From the NCBI GenBank assembly GCA_002483445.1, contig DLHY01000066.1, positions 33,262-97,261 on the forward strand: a DNA stretch of 64,000 nucleotides, given 5' to 3'. Below, one piece after another: positions 60,803-64,000 of the stretch. The notes beneath the pieces are model-generated. The model saw only the letters and a list, made by a program, of their open reading frames with translations. It did no database searches and had not been told where the DNA came from. Position 1 is the first letter of the stretch, and every line of letters starts with the position of its first letter. The translations under genes were made by a program, and so were the position numbers. The stretch comes from Blastocatellia bacterium UBA7656. GTDB lineage: Bacteria > Acidobacteriota > Blastocatellia > UBA7656.

Positions 60803-61176
60803 GGCGAGGCTTGGAGTAACCAGCGCCGGGCTTCGTCTATATCTGTGAAGACCTCTACTTCGATTTGCATGTTTTGGGAAAGAATCTGCGCCATACGCCC
60901 CGTCCCATAGGCTACGGTTGTTGAAACGACTGTCGCCCATTTGCATCTACCCATCTTGTCTTCATGCGTTTTGAGAAATTCGAGCGCGGCTCTGAGGAAA
61001 TTACTCGTGCGGGCTTGGTCTGAGGATCGGCGGTCAGATAGGAAGTTGAAGCCCGATTCAAAGTCTGGATCAGCAAAGATAGCCATGAGCGTTTGCTTCC
61101 ATGCTTCAAGACTCGGCGGCTCACCTTCCAGATAGACAACCCTGCTCGCCTTGTCGATGCGATATTTGAACCCCAT
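60790..61176 (-). CDS. STAS/SpoIIAA-like protein, 128 residues
   Basis: Begins MGFKYRIDKASRVVYLEGEP and continues with alternating strands and helices ending FTDIDEARRWL, the layout of SpoIIAA-like/STAS proteins (compare the common ...EARRWL end of that family). Cytosolic; could bind a small molecule or partner protein. GTGGAG lies six bases before the second of two adjacent ATGs, chosen here. Confidence 0.6.
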   Translation of the reverse strand: MGFKYRIDKASRVVYLEGEPPSLEAWKQTLMAIFADPDFESGFNFLSDRRSSDQARTSNFLRAALEFLKTHEDKMGRCKWATVVSTTVAYGTGRMAQILSQNMQIEVEVFTDIDEARRWLLQASPQLP

Positions 61177-61570
61177 CATATCTCCACTGGAAACCAACCG
61201 AGTGTTTGAGTCTGGGGAATAGGAGCCTACTAAACGCATTCAGGATATATCACAAGCATCTGGCCTACAAGTCTGTCATCAACCGACGCTCCAAACCAAA
61301 GAAGCGATAACTAATAAACCGATTTTGTTCGGATTTGTCTGCCCGAACGGAAGTCCTTTCGAATCAGAGTTTGTAATCGAGTGTACCTGCGCTCAGAACC
61401 GGGGCGAAAACCGTAAGCTGCTGTATTGTAAAAACTTACACCTATATTGCTCAATTTAATCAGGAACAGAGTTTGATTCTAAGTAGAGGGAGAAGAGGTA
61501 TTCTATCGGCGAGGTGTTCAGTCGTTTGACCCTGAACAGGCTTGCCGTCCCTTTCATAGATCAGCAAAGC
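61177..61570. other. Intergenic region
   Basis: 394 bases, AT-rich, between divergent genes. Contains a short inverted repeat (GTTCGG...CCGAAC near 61328-61354) but no recognised gene or RNA. Confidence 0.4.
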
Positions 61571-61792
61571 ATGGGTGAGTCGAAAGTGTTTAGCAAAGAT
61601 TATTACGAACAGAGTGGTTTGGTCACTTTCAGAGAAGCAGCGGCTCTAACTGGAATCGCCGAAGACACGATCCGGCGTTGGAAAGACAGAGATCACCTTC
61701 CCATCGGGTTAAAGAGTCGAGGCAGGTTGTATGTTTACTTGCGGGATGTTCTTCAGCTTGTTGCACAGAGAATGCCCGCCGTACTGAAATAA
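61571..61792 (+). CDS. MerR/excisionase-like HTH protein, 73 residues
   Basis: A winged-helix DNA-binding domain of the MerR/Xis type: GLVTFREAAALTGIAEDTIR, RWKDRDHLPI, RLYVYLRDVLQLV. Small size fits a phage excisionase or a regulator. The ATG at 61571 begins the recognisable fold; the frame is open 19 codons further up. First gene of a plus-strand group with the two coiled-coil genes. Confidence 0.7.
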   Translation: MGESKVFSKDYYEQSGLVTFREAAALTGIAEDTIRRWKDRDHLPIGLKSRGRLYVYLRDVLQLVAQRMPAVLK

Positions 61793-61802
61793 GAGGAGAG
61801 AG

Positions 61803-62381
61803 ATGTTGTCAAAAGACGAAAGAATTGAGATTGAAGAATTCATTGCGGCGCATGAGGAGTTGCCGACGGAAGAAGCAGCGATTGAATCAGCTTTGGCGAG
61901 GGCTGAAGCTTACATGGACACTTTAGGCAATAGCAGCCCTTTGAGCGACCCGGTACTTTTCGGCGAGTTGGTCGAGGTCGCTAACAAACTACATTTCGCC
62001 AAGCAGAAGCTTACTGGCGCAAAAGAAAAAGTCGCTCGCCGAATGAGGGAACTCACCCACAGCGAAGCGGGCCAGTTCGCAGCCGCAGAGCAGGCAGTCG
62101 TTCGCTATAGAAAAATTCTTGCTGACCCTAAGCTGCGCCCTTCGATGCGCCATCAGTACCAAGAAGCCCTTGCAATTTCGCAGCGAAGGCTCGTCGATGT
62201 CGTAGAGAAGAGAATCGATTATCGGCAACTGGCCTTTCAGCGGAAAGACCTCACTCGGCAGATAGTCGCTGCGACCGCCCGCGTTGAAAACTGTAAAGAC
62301 CTTGAACGCAAGAAGACGCTGACGGTTGAACTCGAAAGGCTGAAGCAGCAGCGCGAGTTGATTGCAGACCAATTGGACTGA
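61803..62381 (+). CDS. Coiled-coil hypothetical protein, 192 residues
   Basis: Highly charged and helical throughout; the last third (RKKTLTVELERLKQQRELIA) is clear coiled coil. No signal or span. GAGGAG before the ATG; ten bases after the HTH gene. Possibly a phage structural or scaffold-like protein, by context only. Confidence 0.62.
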   Translation: MLSKDERIEIEEFIAAHEELPTEEAAIESALARAEAYMDTLGNSSPLSDPVLFGELVEVANKLHFAKQKLTGAKEKVARRMRELTHSEAGQFAAAEQAVVRYRKILADPKLRPSMRHQYQEALAISQRRLVDVVEKRIDYRQLAFQRKDLTRQIVAATARVENCKDLERKKTLTVELERLKQQRELIADQLD

Positions 62382-62428
62382 ATGCCTGATAGAAACCCCG
62401 ATACAACGATAATGAAAGGTAAGGAAAA

Positions 62429-63043
62429 ATGTTAGGTTTCAAGCAGAAAGAAAACCCGGCTACGCCTGCACTGGATTTCGACTTGCAGAGTCAGTTGGAA
62501 GATGCGGCGCGAAGGAAGCAGGAAGCTGCCGACGAAGAATCGCGGCTCTCAGCGGAGCTTGAGTCAAGACGGGCTGAGAATTTGATTGCGGAGCAAGCAA
62601 GAATCGAGCGGGAAGGTGTGGCTGTGGCGGAAGCAGAGCGCCATGCAAAGATAAGAGTTGTCGCAAAGCCTTTCGAAGAGAAAGCTTCGGCGATGGCGAA
62701 GAGGTTTGGCGCGATAGACAGGGAAGTAGAAAAGACGTTTGCGAAACTGACCGCACTTCTCGACGAGTCTAACTCCATCAAAGCAAATTACGGCAAGCTT
62801 AGTACGGATGCAGTCTTTGCCATACGCGCAGCCGGTGCCGCGCATGAAGAGGACGCCAGTTTATTGAGCATTGTGCCGTTACCAAAGCGCAAATTCGGAT
62901 TTTTAAGAAAAGCGTGCCATGCCCATTCTGACGTTAAAACAACCCTAACCCAAATGCTCGTGACAGGCCACTACGACCCTGAAGCACATGCGAGAATAGG
63001 CTCTATCGAGGATTGTGAGCGAGTCCTGATGCTCATCAGCTAA
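62429..63043 (+). CDS. Coiled-coil hypothetical protein, 204 residues
   Basis: Residues 20-80 form a strong charged coiled coil (EDAARRKQEAADEESRLSAE), then a helical region and a small C-terminal domain (RKFGFLRKACHAHSDVK). AAGGAAAA precedes the ATG. Last gene before two tandem terminators. Function unknown. Confidence 0.62.
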   Translation: MLGFKQKENPATPALDFDLQSQLEDAARRKQEAADEESRLSAELESRRAENLIAEQARIEREGVAVAEAERHAKIRVVAKPFEEKASAMAKRFGAIDREVEKTFAKLTALLDESNSIKANYGKLSTDAVFAIRAAGAAHEEDASLLSIVPLPKRKFGFLRKACHAHSDVKTTLTQMLVTGHYDPEAHARIGSIEDCERVLMLIS

Positions 63044-63103
63044 CCGTTGTATCGGTAGAAAAGTGAATCTCCGTATGTTCCGTTGAAATTGAAAACGGAA
63101 CCC

Positions 63104-63150
63104 GAACCGGCACAGTTTTTAGGGATTCTGGGCTGTGCCGGTTCTTTTTT
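63104..63150 (+). terminator. Rho-independent terminator 1
   Basis: GAACCGGCACAG and CTGTGCCGGTTC, a perfect 12-bp stem with a 17-base loop, followed by TTTTTT. Confidence 0.95.
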
Positions 63151-63192
63151 CCGCGTATCTCCTCATGGACAATCTTGAATGCAGTTGTCCAG

Positions 63193-63240
63193 CGTCCGGC
63201 CTGACTGCAAACCATGATAATCAGGCCGGACGGTCTTTTT
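63193..63240 (+). terminator. Rho-independent terminator 2
   Basis: CGTCCGGCCTGA and TCAGGCCGGACG, a perfect 12-bp stem with a 16-base loop, followed by GTCTTTTT. Only 42 bases after terminator 1. Confidence 0.93.
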
Positions 63241-63284
63241 CTGCCGCATACCTGCCTCAGTAAAAAACACTACTTTAGTCAACT

Positions 63285-64000
63285 ATGCCACTCAATTTCA
63301 CCGCCAATTCGGTCGATTACACGTCTCGAATACTATGGCACAAATTCAACATGAGCGTCCGAGAGAGCTTGGGTGTAGCCGTCGAAATAGTCATCGACAG
63401 CACATTGGTTTTCAACGACGCGCCCGGCGCGGGGGATACGTGTACGCTCACGATGCCGAGCGGCGAAAAATTCGTTCTCAAAGTAGTTGGCGAACCCGTC
63501 ACTGAAATCTACGGTCGCGGTGCCAGTAATGAAGAAGTCGTCGGCTACAAATACAGCCTCGTAGATTTCCTCTCGGCCCTTGATAAGAAACCACTTCCTG
63601 CCCTCGAATTCATCGGCTCGACATCCGGCGCAATTATCAGCGCCATCGTTGCCGCGATGGATGCCACAATCAACGTAGCCAATGTCGCGGCAGGTAACAG
63701 CGTCAGCTATCTGAACACCGCTGACTTCTCGAAACTCTCCGACATACTTCGCCATCAGGAAGTCTCCGAGGGCAACTACATCGTCCAGGTCTTGCCGACC
63801 GTCAACAACGGGCTGGCAATCAAAGGCAACTACCGTGAGAACTTCGACGTCAGCGGTCTCGTGGTTGATAAAGATACCGACGAACTCTTCACCCCGCCCA
63901 AAGACCGAATCGAGCCTGACGCCCAAATCATCAATTACCAGAGAGTCAAGGGCAACCCCGGCGGCGGGCCTGACCACACCTTCTCCGAATTCCGCGAGTT
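63285..64000 (+). CDS. Probable phage tail-hub/minor tail protein (3'-partial)
   Basis: An open frame from ATG 63285 runs past the window end (238+ codons). It opens MPLNFTANSVDYTSRILWHK with ESLGVAVEIVIDS and PGAGDTCTLTMPSGEKFVLKVVGEP, then YKYSLVDFLSALDKKPLP: the strand order and short motifs of the first domain of siphophage tail-hub proteins (xVDVTSxI... GDxVxL... Y.V...D...LL). This rests on pattern memory, not alignment. No ribosome-binding site is visible, and an in-frame stop nine bases upstream fixes the start. Its GC-rich codon use differs from the AT-rich small genes before it. Confidence 0.55.
   Translation, partial: MPLNFTANSVDYTSRILWHKFNMSVRESLGVAVEIVIDSTLVFNDAPGAGDTCTLTMPSGEKFVLKVVGEPVTEIYGRGASNEEVVGYKYSLVDFLSALDKKPLPALEFIGSTSGAIISAIVAAMDATINVANVAAGNSVSYLNTADFSKLSDILRHQEVSEGNYIVQVLPTVNNGLAIKGNYRENFDVSGLVVDKDTDELFTPPKDRIEPDAQIINYQRVKGNPGGGPDHTFSEFRE

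Overview
The window looks like a chromosomal segment of an Acidobacteriota bacterium, most likely class Blastocatellia; this is inference, as there is no rRNA or other phylogenetic marker. Supporting signs are moderately GC-rich coding DNA with bulk DNA-repair/envelope genes typical of Gram-negatives (TonB receptor, OmpA-type protein, Slt-type lytic transglycosylase), a fragment of an acidobacterial ADOP-type permease, TonB receptor with an N-terminal carboxypeptidase-like domain, zinc-ribbon membrane proteins ending in a VTENTTR motif, and many 7-bp tandem repeats between genes.

Layout. 1-2146: two permease subunits of a nucleoside-type ABC importer, with inverted heptad repeats between them. 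2176-8851: a complete [NiFe]-hydrogenase maturation operon, hypA-B-F-C-(SIS isomerase)-D-E, without hydrogenase structural genes in view. 8948-10801: a permease remnant, a small conserved protein, a diiron ferritin-like protein, a long hairpin and a second remnant. 10859-23485: housekeeping and envelope genes (GH57/DUF3536 protein, RlmI-like methyltransferase, GT39-type membrane glycosyltransferase, eIF2B-like protein, glutamate dehydrogenase, large OmpA-type outer-membrane protein, PLP aminotransferase). 23621-30156: TPR protein, lytic transglycosylase, GAF-like coiled-coil protein, FtsB/DivIC-like protein and LOG-family protein.

30332-36252 is the most interesting part: a compact, more AT-rich, seven-gene operon with its own strong promoter and operator. 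It encodes an acyl-carrier-like protein, an XRE repressor, an ImmA/IrrE metallopeptidase, a divergent thymidylate synthase homologue, a membrane-anchored dCTP-deaminase/dUTPase-fold protein, a thymidylate-kinase-like protein fused to a helical domain resembling that of 5-hmdU DNA kinases, and a second thymidylate synthase homologue. I read it as a thymidine-nucleotide or thymine-modification conflict (defence) cassette; function is inference.

36610-54431 returns to ordinary chromosome with accessory pieces: a DUF2946-like protein plus TonB receptor, an orphan XisI flanked by an 82-bp direct repeat, a Fic protein, a CysQ-like phosphatase, a sulfotransferase, a PhoD-like phosphatase, a NatAB-type ABC transporter, three paralogous zinc-ribbon membrane proteins, an esterase, an AbiEii-type nucleotidyltransferase pair and an M28 peptidase. 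54562-64000 is a more AT-rich accessory region with several small HTH regulators, operator-like repeats, many short unknown genes on both strands, coiled-coil proteins and, behind two tandem terminators, the start of a probable phage tail-hub-like gene that runs off the window. It looks like one end of a prophage or related element, although no integrase or att site is visible.
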